Source: Rhodoferax saidenbachensis
GTDB lineage: Bacteria; Pseudomonadota; Gammaproteobacteria; Burkholderiales; Burkholderiaceae_C
Direction of reading: 5' to 3'
Assembly (NCBI RefSeq): GCF_001955715.1
Contig: NZ_CP019239.1
Location: 248,001 to 312,000 of the forward strand
DNA length: 64,000 bases
Positions 35,218 to 43,912 of this stretch are shown here, one piece after another. Below the pieces are notes generated by a model. It ran no database searches. It was not told where the DNA came from and worked only from the letters and a program-made list of their open reading frames with translations. Numbering within the stretch: position 1 is the stretch's first letter; every line of letters begins with the position of its first letter. The position numbers and the translations under genes were made by a program.

Positions 35218-35982
35218 TCAGCGCATGAAAGCGTCGTAGCCGGTCTTCAGGATCAGGGCCGACACCACCAGAATAAACACGCCGCGTACAAAACCCGTGC
35301 CGTGTTTGAGCGCCAGGTGGGTACCGGCCACGCTGCCCACCACATTGGCCAGCGCCATCACCAGCGCGTAGTGCCACCACACATGGCCTTTGAGCGTGAA
35401 CAGCAGCAGTGCGGCCAGATTGGTGGCGGTATTGAGCAGCTTGGCGCCAGCGGACGCATGTAAAAAGTCATAGCCCAAAAAGCGCACCAGCAAAAACACA
35501 AAGAAGCTGCCCGTGCCCGGGCCAAAGAAGCCGTCGTAAAACCCGATCAGCGCACCAATGCCACTGGCCACCAGCATCTCCGCCACGCCGGAGAAACGCG
35601 GCGCGTGGTGGCGCCCCAGTTCTTTCTTGGCAATCGTGTAGATCAGCACCAGCACCAGCACGCCCGGCAGCAGCTTGCGCAGAAACTCGGGCGATATCAC
35701 CGTCACCAGCCAGGCCCCGCCCAGCGATGCGGTAAACCCGGCCACTGCCGCAGGTGCCAGCGCTTTCCAGGGCATGGTCACGCGTTGGCTGTACTGCACC
35801 GTGGCAATGCCCGTGCCCCAGACCGAAGCGCCCTTGTTGGTACCAAACAGCGTGGCCGGATGGGCGTTGGGGAAGGCGGTGAACAGCGCAGGGATCAAAA
35901 TCAGTCCCCCGCCCCCCACGATAGAGTCCACAAACCCGGCCAGCAGCGAGGCCAGCGTGACGACAAGCATTTCCATTTCCAT
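35218..35982 (-). CDS. TSUP (TauE/SafE) family transporter
   Basis: 254-residue membrane protein with about eight helices and the two TSUP motifs: LLAGFVDSIVGGGGLILIPAL near the N-terminus and GALIGFYDGFFGPGTGSF in the middle. The family exports sulfite, sulfoacetate or related organic anions; the substrate here is not deducible. Three in-frame ATGs (MEMEM) make the start uncertain by up to four codons. It converges with mrdA. Confidence 0.88.
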   Translation of the reverse strand: MEMEMLVVTLASLLAGFVDSIVGGGGLILIPALFTAFPNAHPATLFGTNKGASVWGTGIATVQYSQRVTMPWKALAPAAVAGFTASLGGAWLVTVISPEFLRKLLPGVLVLVLIYTIAKKELGRHHAPRFSGVAEMLVASGIGALIGFYDGFFGPGTGSFFVFLLVRFLGYDFLHASAGAKLLNTATNLAALLLFTLKGHVWWHYALVMALANVVGSVAGTHLALKHGTGFVRGVFILVVSALILKTGYDAFMR

Positions 35983-36120
35983 GGGTTGATTGTCGCGGGG
36001 TTTTAGGGGGCTATTTCAGGGCCAGGCTTTCTCGCTTCGGGTGAAGTGGCTTGAGATTTTGCGAGTCTTGGACAGGCTGCTTCAGACTGATAGTCGACTT
36101 TCACATCGCTCTAAAGCAGT
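35983..36120. other. Spacer upstream of TSUP gene
   Basis: About 140 bp between the TSUP gene start and the integron-type attC-like site. No gene is visible. It must contain the TSUP promoter on the minus strand, but no clear -35/-10 pair stands out. Confidence 0.4.
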
Positions 36121-36207
36121 CGTTAACGTTGGCGCTGCCCGGCACACAGCACTGGCCGCGAAGCGGCCTCTCTCTGCTGTGTGTCCGCGCCGAGCAACCC
36201 GTTAGGT
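36121..36207 (-). repeat. attC-like integron recombination site
   Basis: Read on the minus strand, this 87-bp imperfect palindrome starts with ACCTAAC (a perfect RYYYAAC inverse core) at 36207-36201 and ends at CAACGTTAACG with GTTAACG (a partial match to GTTRRRY) at 36127-36121. The arms share GGCGC, ACACAGCA and GGCCGC around a CGCGAAGCG-type loop. The upstream ORF's TAA stop lies inside the ACCTAAC core, as in integron gene cassettes. Confidence 0.7.
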
Positions 36208-36462
36208 TTTGTACCCATTGCGGATTGTTCTAAGAATGACCCTGCCATGAGGTTCTTCGCCATCGCCCTGAAGAACGGCAACTTGAATGCTTCCTCCGAT
36301 ACATGGAGTAATGCGCTTTTCAAGTAACTCTGTAATTCTCAAACTTGCATCTGCGGCATTTTTCTTGTCGTAATCTTTTACTTCTGTATTTGGATCTGTG
36401 CGCAAAACAATCCGAATTCCTTCGACAGCCCAGACCTTTTCCTCAAAATCACTTGCTTTCAT
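36202..36462 (-). CDS. Cassette-encoded small protein of unknown function
   Basis: 86-residue soluble protein (starts MKASDFEEKVWAVEGIRIVL; PHGRVILRTIR near the C-terminus) with AAGGAG 9 bp before its ATG. No catalytic motif is recognised. From memory, small hypothetical proteins with similar openings occur in integron cassettes; this was not checked. Its stop codon is within the attC-like core and a GTTAGGT core site lies about 40 bp upstream of its start, so it fills a ~380-bp mobile cassette. Its codon use is more AT-rich than its neighbours. No integrase gene is in the window. Confidence 0.75.
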   Translation of the reverse strand: MKASDFEEKVWAVEGIRIVLRTDPNTEVKDYDKKNAADASLRITELLEKRITPCIGGSIQVAVLQGDGEEPHGRVILRTIRNGYKT

Positions 36463-36790
36463 GTTGTAACGCTCCTTGTGGTGAAAAAAACTCGATAAAA
36501 ACCTAACGAATGCCTACCGCAAAACCTGCGGGATATTCTGGTCGCTGCGGGATAAACTGGGCGAAAAATGCGCTGGGAAGCCGCTTGCAGTCTCGATTTC
36601 AGTAATATTCATGTGCGTTTGTACAGGTATAAAAATTCCGACAAACCACGCACGTTGTAAGGAACGGCGTGGGCCACAGAATTCACGATTCTCACGCCTC
36701 GGAACCAGCTTGAACATCCCCCATTCGGGTGATTCTGCGAACGACTGCTTCCGCCGCAATGCAGCCCAAGCAAACATTGAATCCACCATA
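36463..36790. other. Gene-poor region upstream of the cassette
   Basis: Holds the upstream core site of the cassette (ACCTAAC at 36501-36507, GTTAGGT on the minus strand), a pair of 10-bp direct repeats CTGCGGGATA (36526-36535 and 36545-36554), a minus-strand 32-codon frame (36612-36514) ending next to the core site, and the 17-mer ATCCCCCATTCGGGTGA at 36716-36732. Nothing here looks like an integrase or a full gene. Confidence 0.5.
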
Positions 36791-36820
36791 AAAAAAGCAC
36801 CGGGATCACCGGTGCTTTTT
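36791..36820. terminator. Strong bidirectional terminator
   Basis: AAAAAAGCACCGG-GATCA-CCGGTGCTTTTT: 7-bp GC stem with A- and T-runs on both sides. It probably ends the minus-strand ECH-antiporter-GMC transcript. Confidence 0.85.
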
Positions 36821-36975
36821 GAAGCAGTCTTTGCGAAGCTGCTGTTGTTGTTTTTGCCGTCTCCTCGGCGTCGTCTCTAACCAGGTTGCGTGTTCGCAGT
36901 TGCTGTGTGTCTGGAACAAGCCTCAATGTAGCTGCCTTGTGGGGGCGTCGGCATCAGGACAAACCCTTTAAACAT
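36821..36975. other. Spacer between terminator and R2 repeat
   Basis: About 155 bp with no supported gene; overlapping frames here lack ribosome sites and recognisable domains. Confidence 0.4.
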
Positions 36976-37060
36976 ATTGCCCCCACGCTCCGCCGCTGCG
37001 CGGGTCGCTGCCCCCGGAGGGGGCTAATTCTGCTTGGGGCGGCCCGGCGCAAAATTGTCC
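36976..37060. repeat. R2 repeat overlapping the GMC oxidoreductase 3' end
   Basis: GCCCCCACGCTCCGCCGCTG, CGGGTCGCTGCCCCCGGAGG, GGGCTAATTCTGCTTGGGGC, GGCCCGGCG. It contains the stop codon and last residues (about APGRPKQN) of the minus-strand GMC gene. Confidence 0.82.
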
Positions 37061-38775
37061 CGGGCGTCCTCGGCGATCCACTGGGCCGCCTTTTCCGCAA
37101 TCATCAGGGTGGGGGAGTTGGTGTTGCCGCTGGTGATCAGTGGCATGACGCCCGCATCGACCACGCGCAGACCGGCCACGCCGCGCACCTTGAGGCGGTT
37201 GTCGACCACAGCCATCGGGTCGTTGTCGGGTCCGTCCACGCGGCCCATTTTGGTGGTGCCGACGGGGTGGAAGATGGTGGTGGCGATATCACCGGCCAAT
37301 TGCGCCAGTTCGGCGTCACTCTGGAACTGGGTGCCGGGTTTGTATTCCTCGGGCTGGTATTTCTGCAGCGCCGGCTGCGCCACGATCTTGCGGGTTACGC
37401 GCAGCGAGTCGGCGGCGATCTGGCGGTCTGCGTCGGTGCTCAGGTAGTTGGGCGCAATGGCCGGTGCGTCCTTGAAATCGTTGCTCTTGATCTGCACCGT
37501 GCCGCGGCTGGTGGGGTTGAGGTTGCAGACGCTCGCGGTAAAGGCGTTGAAGCTGTGCAGCGGCTGGCCAAACGCATCCAGGCTCAGCGGTTGCACGTGG
37601 TATTCCAGATTGGGGTGCGGTTGGCTGGCATCGCTGCGCGTGAAGGCGCCCAACTGGCTGGGCGCCATGCTCATGGGGCCGGTGCGTTTGAAGGCGTATT
37701 CCAGCCCGATCTTCGCCTTGCCCCACAGGCTGTTGGCCTGGGTGTTGAGGGTGGGGGTGTTCTTGACCTTGAACACCGCGCGGATCTGCAAATGGTCTTG
37801 CAGGTTGGCGCCCACTCCGGGGGTGTCCTGCACCACAGGTACGCCGCGCGCCTGCAGCAGCGCGGCCGGGCCCAGGCCCGAGAGTTGCAGAATCTGTGGG
37901 CTGCCCACGGCACCTGCACACAGCAGTACCTCGGCGCGCGCTGTGGCGGTCACAAGCGTGGAGCCATCCCACACCTGCACGCCGGTGCAGCGCAAGGGCG
38001 CGTCACCTTCGGTTTGCGGCTCCACTACCAGCTTGGCCACTTGGGCGCTGGTCCACAACTCGAAGTTGGGGCGGGCGTAACAGGTGGGGCGCAAAAAGGC
38101 CTTGGCCGTGTTCCAGCGCCAGCCGGCTTTCTGGTTCACCTCGAAATAGCCCACGCCTTCGTTGTCGCCGCGGTTGAAGTCGTCGGTGGCGGGGATGCCG
38201 GCCTGTGTGGCCGCTTGTGCAAACGCGTCCAGCACATCCCAGCGCAGTCGTTGTTTCTCGATGCGCCATTCACCGCCCGCACCCCGATGGCGCAGTACTT
38301 TCTGGTACGGCGTGCTGCCTTCCTGCAGCAACGCTGGGGTGGTGCCGCGTGCTCCGTGTACGGCGCTGGCGCCTTTGTAGTGGTCTTCGTGCAGCTTGAA
38401 GTAGGGCAGCGACTGGTCCCAGCGCCAGCTTGGGTCGTTCAGCAGCTGGGCCCACTGGTCGTAGTCACGCGCCTGGCCGCGCATGTAGATCATGCCGTTG
38501 ATGCTGGAGCAGCCGCCCAGCGTCTTGCCGCGCGGGTAACGCAGCGCGCGGCCGTTGAGGCCGGCCTCGGGCTCGGTGTTGTAGAGCCAGTCGGTGCGCG
38601 GGTTGCCGATGCAGTGCAGGTAACCCACGGGGATATGGATCCAGTGGTAGTCATCGCGGCGGCCGGCTTCGATCAGCAGCACGCGCTTGGATGCGTCCGC
38701 CGAGAGCCGGTTGGCCAGCAGGCTGCCTGCCGTGCCTGCGCCGATGATGATGTAGTCAAACGTGGTTTCGCTCAT
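37024..38775 (-). CDS. GMC-family FAD oxidoreductase
   Basis: 583-residue flavoprotein of the glucose-methanol-choline family. N-terminal FAD fold DYIIIGAGTAGSLLANRLS, GMC signature GGCSSINGMIYMRG, and active-site context FHPVGTTKMG near the C-terminus. It resembles choline or alcohol dehydrogenases; the substrate cannot be fixed. The ATG at 38775 is preferred to the TTG at 38784. The C-terminal APGRPKQN is encoded by an R2 repeat and may be an extension of the native end. It follows the antiporter gene by about 33 bp on the same strand. Confidence 0.87.
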   Translation of the reverse strand: MSETTFDYIIIGAGTAGSLLANRLSADASKRVLLIEAGRRDDYHWIHIPVGYLHCIGNPRTDWLYNTEPEAGLNGRALRYPRGKTLGGCSSINGMIYMRGQARDYDQWAQLLNDPSWRWDQSLPYFKLHEDHYKGASAVHGARGTTPALLQEGSTPYQKVLRHRGAGGEWRIEKQRLRWDVLDAFAQAATQAGIPATDDFNRGDNEGVGYFEVNQKAGWRWNTAKAFLRPTCYARPNFELWTSAQVAKLVVEPQTEGDAPLRCTGVQVWDGSTLVTATARAEVLLCAGAVGSPQILQLSGLGPAALLQARGVPVVQDTPGVGANLQDHLQIRAVFKVKNTPTLNTQANSLWGKAKIGLEYAFKRTGPMSMAPSQLGAFTRSDASQPHPNLEYHVQPLSLDAFGQPLHSFNAFTASVCNLNPTSRGTVQIKSNDFKDAPAIAPNYLSTDADRQIAADSLRVTRKIVAQPALQKYQPEEYKPGTQFQSDAELAQLAGDIATTIFHPVGTTKMGRVDGPDNDPMAVVDNRLKVRGVAGLRVVDAGVMPLITSGNTNSPTLMIAEKAAQWIAEDARDNFAPGRPKQN

Positions 38776-38808
38776 GCCGTGCAATCCGTATAAATCGAGA
38801 AGAGGCTC

Positions 38809-40086
38809 TCAGAGCCACAGGAAGAAAACGCAGGCCACCGCCGTAGGTGCCAGCGCACCCAGCAGCAAGCCGAGCGCACCGATGGAGCCATCGGCAAAAC
38901 CACGTTTGAGCAGGGCCACACCCGCAGGGTTCGGCGCATTGGCAATCACGGTGAGGCCGCCGCCCGCCACGGCGCCGGCCATGAGCATGTATTTGGATGC
39001 GTCCGACATACCGACGATCAGCGAACCCAGGTAGGTGAGTGCCGCGTTGTCGGTGACGGCGGTCAACCCCAGTGCTCCGAAGAACAGCGCGTTGGGGCCC
39101 AGGCCGGCGACGATGGGTTGCAGCCACCACTGCTGCATGCCGCCCAGCACCACCAGCCCGGCCAGGAAGAAGCCCACCAGCAGCCCCTCCTTGAGGATCA
39201 GCGGGTTCTGGAAGCGCTCATAGGCCTGGGTGTAACCCAGGAAAAACAGGAACAGTCCCAGAAACAAAACCGGGTGGTGCGCCAGCAGCACCACACCCGC
39301 CAGAAACGCCAAGTGCACCAAGCTGACGAACCACGGCACTGCGGCACGTGTCTCTGCAGAAACGGAGGGCGCATCCGCTGCGCGCAGATGTTTGCGCAGG
39401 AAGAAGACCACACCCGTCGCGTTGACCACCACCGCCAGCGCCGCCTTCCAGCCAAAGGTGGCGGCCATGAAGGCCGTGTCCCAGTGCCAGGTGCTGGCCA
39501 CCATGAGCACTGGCGGGGCGGCATACGAGGTCAGCGTACCGCCAATCGACACATTGACAAACAACACGCCCAGCGCTGCGTACTTGAGCCGTTCGGGCAC
39601 ATCGGGGCGAAAGATTTGTGTGCTCAACATCAGTGCAGCCAGCGTCATGGCGGCGGGCTCGGTGATCAACGAGCCCAGCAGCGGCACGGCGGCCAGCCCC
39701 AGCCAGGCGAGCATCAGCGGCGTGGGCAGGGGCACCACACGCGCTATGCCTCCCATAAGCTGGCGCACGGCTTCGAGCACCGGGCGTGACGCGGCCACCA
39801 CCATCACCACAAACACAAACAGCGGCTCGGTGTACTGGCGCGACTCGGCATAGGCAATCGCCTCCGCCCCGCCCTGGATAAAGGCCATGCAGGCGATCAG
39901 CACAAAGGCCCAGAAGCCAAACACCACCTCCACCTCGCCCAGCAGGTGCAGCAAACCAGCATGGCGCGGGTTCTTGTGGGCCAGCACTTCAAAGGCCTTC
40001 GCGGCAAAGGTGTGCAGCAGCGCCAGGCCAAACAACACCGCCCCGAGGATTTGCATCACGGGGCTCAAGGAATCTTGTGTAGGCAT
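38809..40086 (-). CDS. Putative Na+/H+ antiporter
   Basis: 425-residue polytopic inner-membrane protein with about 11-12 helices, including VFGFWAFVLIACMAFIQGG, LITEPAAMTLAALMLS and NVSIGGTLTSYAAPPVLM. These fit the putative Na+/H+ antiporter family of the ion transporter superfamily (PF07399 type). The transported ion is inferred from the family. It lies 3 bp after the enoyl-CoA hydratase gene and before the GMC gene, so the three likely share a transcript. Confidence 0.75.
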   Translation of the reverse strand: MPTQDSLSPVMQILGAVLFGLALLHTFAAKAFEVLAHKNPRHAGLLHLLGEVEVVFGFWAFVLIACMAFIQGGAEAIAYAESRQYTEPLFVFVVMVVAASRPVLEAVRQLMGGIARVVPLPTPLMLAWLGLAAVPLLGSLITEPAAMTLAALMLSTQIFRPDVPERLKYAALGVLFVNVSIGGTLTSYAAPPVLMVASTWHWDTAFMAATFGWKAALAVVVNATGVVFFLRKHLRAADAPSVSAETRAAVPWFVSLVHLAFLAGVVLLAHHPVLFLGLFLFFLGYTQAYERFQNPLILKEGLLVGFFLAGLVVLGGMQQWWLQPIVAGLGPNALFFGALGLTAVTDNAALTYLGSLIVGMSDASKYMLMAGAVAGGGLTVIANAPNPAGVALLKRGFADGSIGALGLLLGALAPTAVACVFFLWL

Positions 40087-40089
40087 GGT

Positions 40090-40884
40090 TTACTGCCCCG
40101 TCCAGACCGGCTTGCGCTTTTCCTGGAAGGCCTTCTGGCCTTCCTTGGCGTCTTCGGTCAGGGTGAACAGGGCGATCTGGCTTTCGGTGAAAGACATGCT
40201 TTCCTCAAAAGACATGGCTTCGATTTTTTTCATCGTGTATAGGCCGCGGCGGATAGCGGCGGGCGACTTGTCCAGCAGGCGATCCAGCAGCCACTGCAGC
40301 TTGACGTCCACGTCATCGTCCACATGGTTGACCAGCCCATACTGCAGCGCCTGCGCGCTGGTGATGGGCTCGCCCGTGATGCACATCTCCACCAGCACGC
40401 GCCGTGGAATCAGGTGCTGCAGCACGGCCAGCACCTGCGCCGGGAACACGCCCACCTTGACCTCGGGCAGGCCGAAGATGGCGTGGCTGGCCGCCACCGC
40501 CATGTCACACATGCTCATCAGGCCCATGCCCCCGGCCATGCAGGCGCCATTGACGCGCGCGATCAAAGGGATGGTGCTGGCCTTGGCTACGCGCAACAGT
40601 TGCGCCAGGTGGCCATGCGGCTCCGAGTAGTCGGTGGTGAATGCATTGGCGCTTTGCAGGTCGGCACCGGCGCAAAAGGCCTTGCTGCCGGCACCGGTGA
40701 TCACGATGGCGCGGATGCGGCGCTCACCTTGCGCTGCTTGAATGGCCTGCGCCATGCCGGCCAGCACGCCGTGGCTCATGGCGTTGCGCCGTTCTTCGCG
40801 GGTGATGGTGAGCCACAGGACGGGGCCGCGTTGCTCGACCGACAATTCGGCGGATGAGGTGAAAGAAGTGTTCTGGCTGCTCAT
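40090..40884 (-). CDS. Enoyl-CoA hydratase/isomerase family protein
   Basis: 264-residue crotonase-fold enzyme. Oxyanion-hole segments are GAGSKAFCAGADLQSA and VNGACMAGGMGLMSMCD; the latter is followed by FGLPEVKVGVFPAQV. The second catalytic glutamate region (about PEVKVG) is partly conserved, so hydration of an enoyl-CoA is likely but other crotonase reactions are possible. The ATG at 40884 has AGGAG 5 bp upstream and is chosen over an upstream one at 40920. Head of the three-gene unit with the antiporter and GMC genes. Confidence 0.87.
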   Translation of the reverse strand: MSSQNTSFTSSAELSVEQRGPVLWLTITREERRNAMSHGVLAGMAQAIQAAQGERRIRAIVITGAGSKAFCAGADLQSANAFTTDYSEPHGHLAQLLRVAKASTIPLIARVNGACMAGGMGLMSMCDMAVAASHAIFGLPEVKVGVFPAQVLAVLQHLIPRRVLVEMCITGEPITSAQALQYGLVNHVDDDVDVKLQWLLDRLLDKSPAAIRRGLYTMKKIEAMSFEESMSFTESQIALFTLTEDAKEGQKAFQEKRKPVWTGQ

Positions 40885-40965
40885 GGTGTCTCCTGCCGCC
40901 ATTTTGCTTGCAATTGGCATGCGGGCACCTTACGTGGCGATCACCCCAGTGCGGCAACGGGTACC

Positions 40966-42120
40966 ATGCGTGCCATATCCACTTTGACATCGCATACCGC
41001 CGTGGAGGACACCCAACCCCGCATCGCCCGAGAGTCCACGCCCGAAGGGGTGTGTGCTGTGCTGTGGGGGCGCTGGACGGCGGCCGACCTGGCCGCGCCG
41101 GCGCACTGGGCGGCAGTGCAGGCCAGTATGCGCGCGCACCGCGCGACCACTGTGTGGGACGTGCGCCAGGTGCTGCGCATGGACCATGCGGGCGCGCAAC
41201 TGCTGTGGAATGGCTGGGGCCACCAGTGGCCGCAGCAGGTGCTGGCCCTGCCCGCACAACACGCCATGCTGGAGCGTGTGGCCCGGTTGACCGAAGTGGC
41301 CCCTGCGCCACAGGCCACCTCTTTCTGGACCTTGTTTTTGCGGCTGGGCGCGTGGGTGCATGCCGTGGCCGGGCAGTGGCTGGACGCTGTGCGCCTCTTG
41401 GGCCAACTGCTGCTGGACATAGGCCGTCTGCTGCGCAAACCGGCCAAGGGCCCGTGGCGCGATATCTCGGGCCACCTGTACCGCATCGGCGCCACGGCCT
41501 TGCCGATCACGGCGCTGGTGGGTTTTCTGATTGGGGTGGTGCTGGCCTATCTGATGTCGCAGCAGTTGCGCCAGTTTGGTGCCGACGCCTTCATCGTCAA
41601 CATCCTGGGCATCTCGCTGATCCGCGAACTCGGGCCGGTGCTGGCCGCCATCCTGATCGCCGGGCGCAGCGGCTCGGCCATCACTGCACAAATTGGCGTA
41701 ATGCGCGTGACCGAAGAGTTGGACGCCATGCGTGTCATGGGCATTGCCCAGGGCTATCGGCTGGTGATGCCACGCGCGCTGGCGATGGCGCTGGCCATGC
41801 CACTGCTGTCGGTGTGGACCACGGTGGCGGCGCTCCTGGGCGGCATGCTGGCGTCGGACTTGGCCATGGGGCTCACGCCCGCGTATTTCTTGAGCGCACT
41901 GCCTAAGGCGGTGCAACTCTCCAACCTCTGGCTGGCCATGGGCAAATCGGTGGTGTTTGGTTTGATGATTGCACTGATCGGTTGCCACTACGGCCTGCGC
42001 GTGTTGCCCAACACCCAAAGCCTGGGGCAGGGGACCACCGCGTCGGTGGTCACCTCCATCACCATGGTGATTCTGGTGGACGCGTTGTTTGCCGTGGTGT
42101 TCAAGGACATTGGCATATGA
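40966..42120 (+). CDS. MlaE-type lipid ABC permease with N-terminal STAS-like domain
   Basis: 384-residue permease of an Mla/MCE phospholipid transport system. The first ~125 residues (through QVLRMDHAGAQLLWNGWG) look like a STAS domain related to MlaB. From about 165 comes the MlaE membrane domain with five or so helices (LPITALVGFLIGVVLAYL, FIVNILGISLIRELGPVLAA, GRSGSAITAQIGVMRVTEELDA). E. coli splits these functions between mlaB and mlaE. The stop overlaps the ATPase start (ATGA). It should act with the next three genes at the inner membrane. Confidence 0.88.
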   Translation: MRAISTLTSHTAVEDTQPRIARESTPEGVCAVLWGRWTAADLAAPAHWAAVQASMRAHRATTVWDVRQVLRMDHAGAQLLWNGWGHQWPQQVLALPAQHAMLERVARLTEVAPAPQATSFWTLFLRLGAWVHAVAGQWLDAVRLLGQLLLDIGRLLRKPAKGPWRDISGHLYRIGATALPITALVGFLIGVVLAYLMSQQLRQFGADAFIVNILGISLIRELGPVLAAILIAGRSGSAITAQIGVMRVTEELDAMRVMGIAQGYRLVMPRALAMALAMPLLSVWTTVAALLGGMLASDLAMGLTPAYFLSALPKAVQLSNLWLAMGKSVVFGLMIALIGCHYGLRVLPNTQSLGQGTTASVVTSITMVILVDALFAVVFKDIGI

Positions 42121-42944
42121 GCGCCATCCGTCCCCCCTCTGTGCCCACCGCACCCGTGGTGGAGGTTAAAAAACTCTGGTCGACCTTCCGCACCGACGGG
42201 GTGGACGCGGTCATCCACAAAGACCTGGACCTGACGATTGCGCAGGGTGAGCTGCTCTCCATCGTGGGGGGCTCGGGCAGTGGCAAGACCGTGCTGTTGC
42301 GCCAGATCCTGGGGCTGGAAACACCGGCGCGCGGCAGCGTCACCGTGCTCGGGCACCCGGCCGCCGAGCTGGGCCGTGCCGGGGCGGCCAGCCGTGTGGG
42401 CATGTTGTTCCAGCACGGCGCGCTGTTCTCGGCCTTTACCGTGCTGGAGAACATCGCCTTCCCGCTGCGTGAGTTGCGCAACCTGCCCGACGACCTGGTG
42501 CGCGACGCGGCCATGGTCAAGCTGCGCATGGTGGGGCTGGACCCGTCGCACGCGCACAAGATGCCGTCGGATCTGTCGGGCGGCATGGTCAAGCGTGTGG
42601 CACTGGCGCGCGCCCTCATCATGGACCCGCCGCTCTTGCTGTTGGACGAACCCACCGCCGGGCTGGACCCAGACCGCTCGGACGCGTTTTGCACGCTGCT
42701 GCGTGAACTGCACCGCGAGCTGGGCCTGACCGTGGTGATGGTCACGCACGATCTGGATACCATCTACGAACTCAGCACCCGCATTGCGGTGGTGGCCGAA
42801 AAGCGGGTGATTGTGGACGCCTCGCCCCAGGAAGTGCTGGCCTATCCCCATCCGTTTGTCAGCGCCTTCTTTTTGGGCGGACGGGGCCACCGGGCCATGG
42901 AATTGTTGCGCGCCCAGCCCCCGCGGCCGCTAGAAGGCGTGTAA
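42117..42944 (+). CDS. MlaF-type ABC ATPase
   Basis: 275-residue ATPase of the lipid transporter. Walker A GGSGSGKT, signature LSGGMVKR, Walker B LLLLDEPTAG, switch histidine in MVTHDLD. The M-V-K variant signature is typical of MlaF. It overlaps the permease stop by 4 bp and is 11 bp from the MCE gene. Confidence 0.92.
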   Translation: MSAIRPPSVPTAPVVEVKKLWSTFRTDGVDAVIHKDLDLTIAQGELLSIVGGSGSGKTVLLRQILGLETPARGSVTVLGHPAAELGRAGAASRVGMLFQHGALFSAFTVLENIAFPLRELRNLPDDLVRDAAMVKLRMVGLDPSHAHKMPSDLSGGMVKRVALARALIMDPPLLLLDEPTAGLDPDRSDAFCTLLRELHRELGLTVVMVTHDLDTIYELSTRIAVVAEKRVIVDASPQEVLAYPHPFVSAFFLGGRGHRAMELLRAQPPRPLEGV

Positions 42945-42955
42945 AAAGAGGTCTT

Positions 42956-43912
42956 ATGGAAAATAAATCCCACGCGCTGGCCGCCGGCCTTTTTGTGCTG
43001 GCCATTGCGGCCCTGCTGGCCGGCATGGCCGCCTGGCTCACGCGCGACACGACGCAGCGGCGCGCGTTTGAGCTCGCCAGCCGCGAAGCCGTCACCGGCC
43101 TGCAGCCCCAGGCGGGTGTGCGCTATAAGGGCGTGTCGGTCGGCAAGGTCACCGCCATCACGCTGGACCGCCAGGTGCCGGGCCAGGTGCTGGTGCGCAT
43201 TGCGGTGGACGACAGCGTGCCCATCACCCAGTCCACCTTTGCCACGCTGGGTTTCCAGGGCGTGACCGGTCTGGCCTTTGTGCAGCTCGACGACAGCGGT
43301 ACCTCCACCGTGGCCTTGGCAAGCAGTGGCGATGCCGTGCCGCGTATTCCCATGCGCCCCGGGCTGATGTCGCGCCTGTCGGACCAGGGGGCCAATCTGG
43401 TGACACAACTGGACCAGGTCAGCCAGCGCACGAACCAATTGCTGGCGGCGGAGAATCAGAAAGCCCTGATGGCGGCGATTGGCAATATCGGGCAGGCGGC
43501 CGCGCAGCTCAGCCAGTTGTCGCAGCGGGTAGACCAGGCACTGCTGGCACCCGTGGGCCAGCCGGGCTTGCCGCAACTGGTGCAACAGGCGGACCAGACC
43601 TTCAAGACCATGCAGACCACGGCCGAGCGCCTGAGCGCCAGCGCCACGTCGGTCAACACCTCGGCCGCCGAGTTCAAGCGCATGTCCGCGCGCATGAACG
43701 AATCCGGCGGCACGCTGGACCAGATTGCCCGTGGCGTGGACGTGCTGGTGCCGCGCCTGAGCCGCACCGCCGATGAAGCCACCCGCACCGCGCGCCAGGT
43801 TGGGCGCGTGGCCGATGCGGTGAACGAGAACCCGCAAACCCTGTTGCTCGGCAAGGGCGCGACCCCGCCTGGCCCGGGAGAGTCCGGCTTTGTCGTGCCA
43901 CCCAAACAATGA
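42956..43912 (+). CDS. MlaD-like MCE-domain protein
   Basis: 318-residue periplasmic lipid-binding protein anchored by one N-terminal helix (about 7-27), with an MCE domain (about 40-115; GLQPQAGVRYKGVSVGKVTA) and a long helical C-terminal part (LDQVSQRTNQLLAAENQKAL onward). MCE proteins form hexameric channels for lipids. The extra C-terminal helix region is longer than in E. coli MlaD and more like other MCE classes. Its stop overlaps the lipoprotein ATG. Confidence 0.9.
   Translation: MENKSHALAAGLFVLAIAALLAGMAAWLTRDTTQRRAFELASREAVTGLQPQAGVRYKGVSVGKVTAITLDRQVPGQVLVRIAVDDSVPITQSTFATLGFQGVTGLAFVQLDDSGTSTVALASSGDAVPRIPMRPGLMSRLSDQGANLVTQLDQVSQRTNQLLAAENQKALMAAIGNIGQAAAQLSQLSQRVDQALLAPVGQPGLPQLVQQADQTFKTMQTTAERLSASATSVNTSAAEFKRMSARMNESGGTLDQIARGVDVLVPRLSRTADEATRTARQVGRVADAVNENPQTLLLGKGATPPGPGESGFVVPPKQ

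Noticed and set aside
36514..36926. Minus-strand frames 36514-36789 and 36609-36926
   Set aside because: They cross the terminator or the repeated 17-mer, lack ribosome sites, and show no domain. Only the 32-codon end segment is mentioned as a possible remnant.
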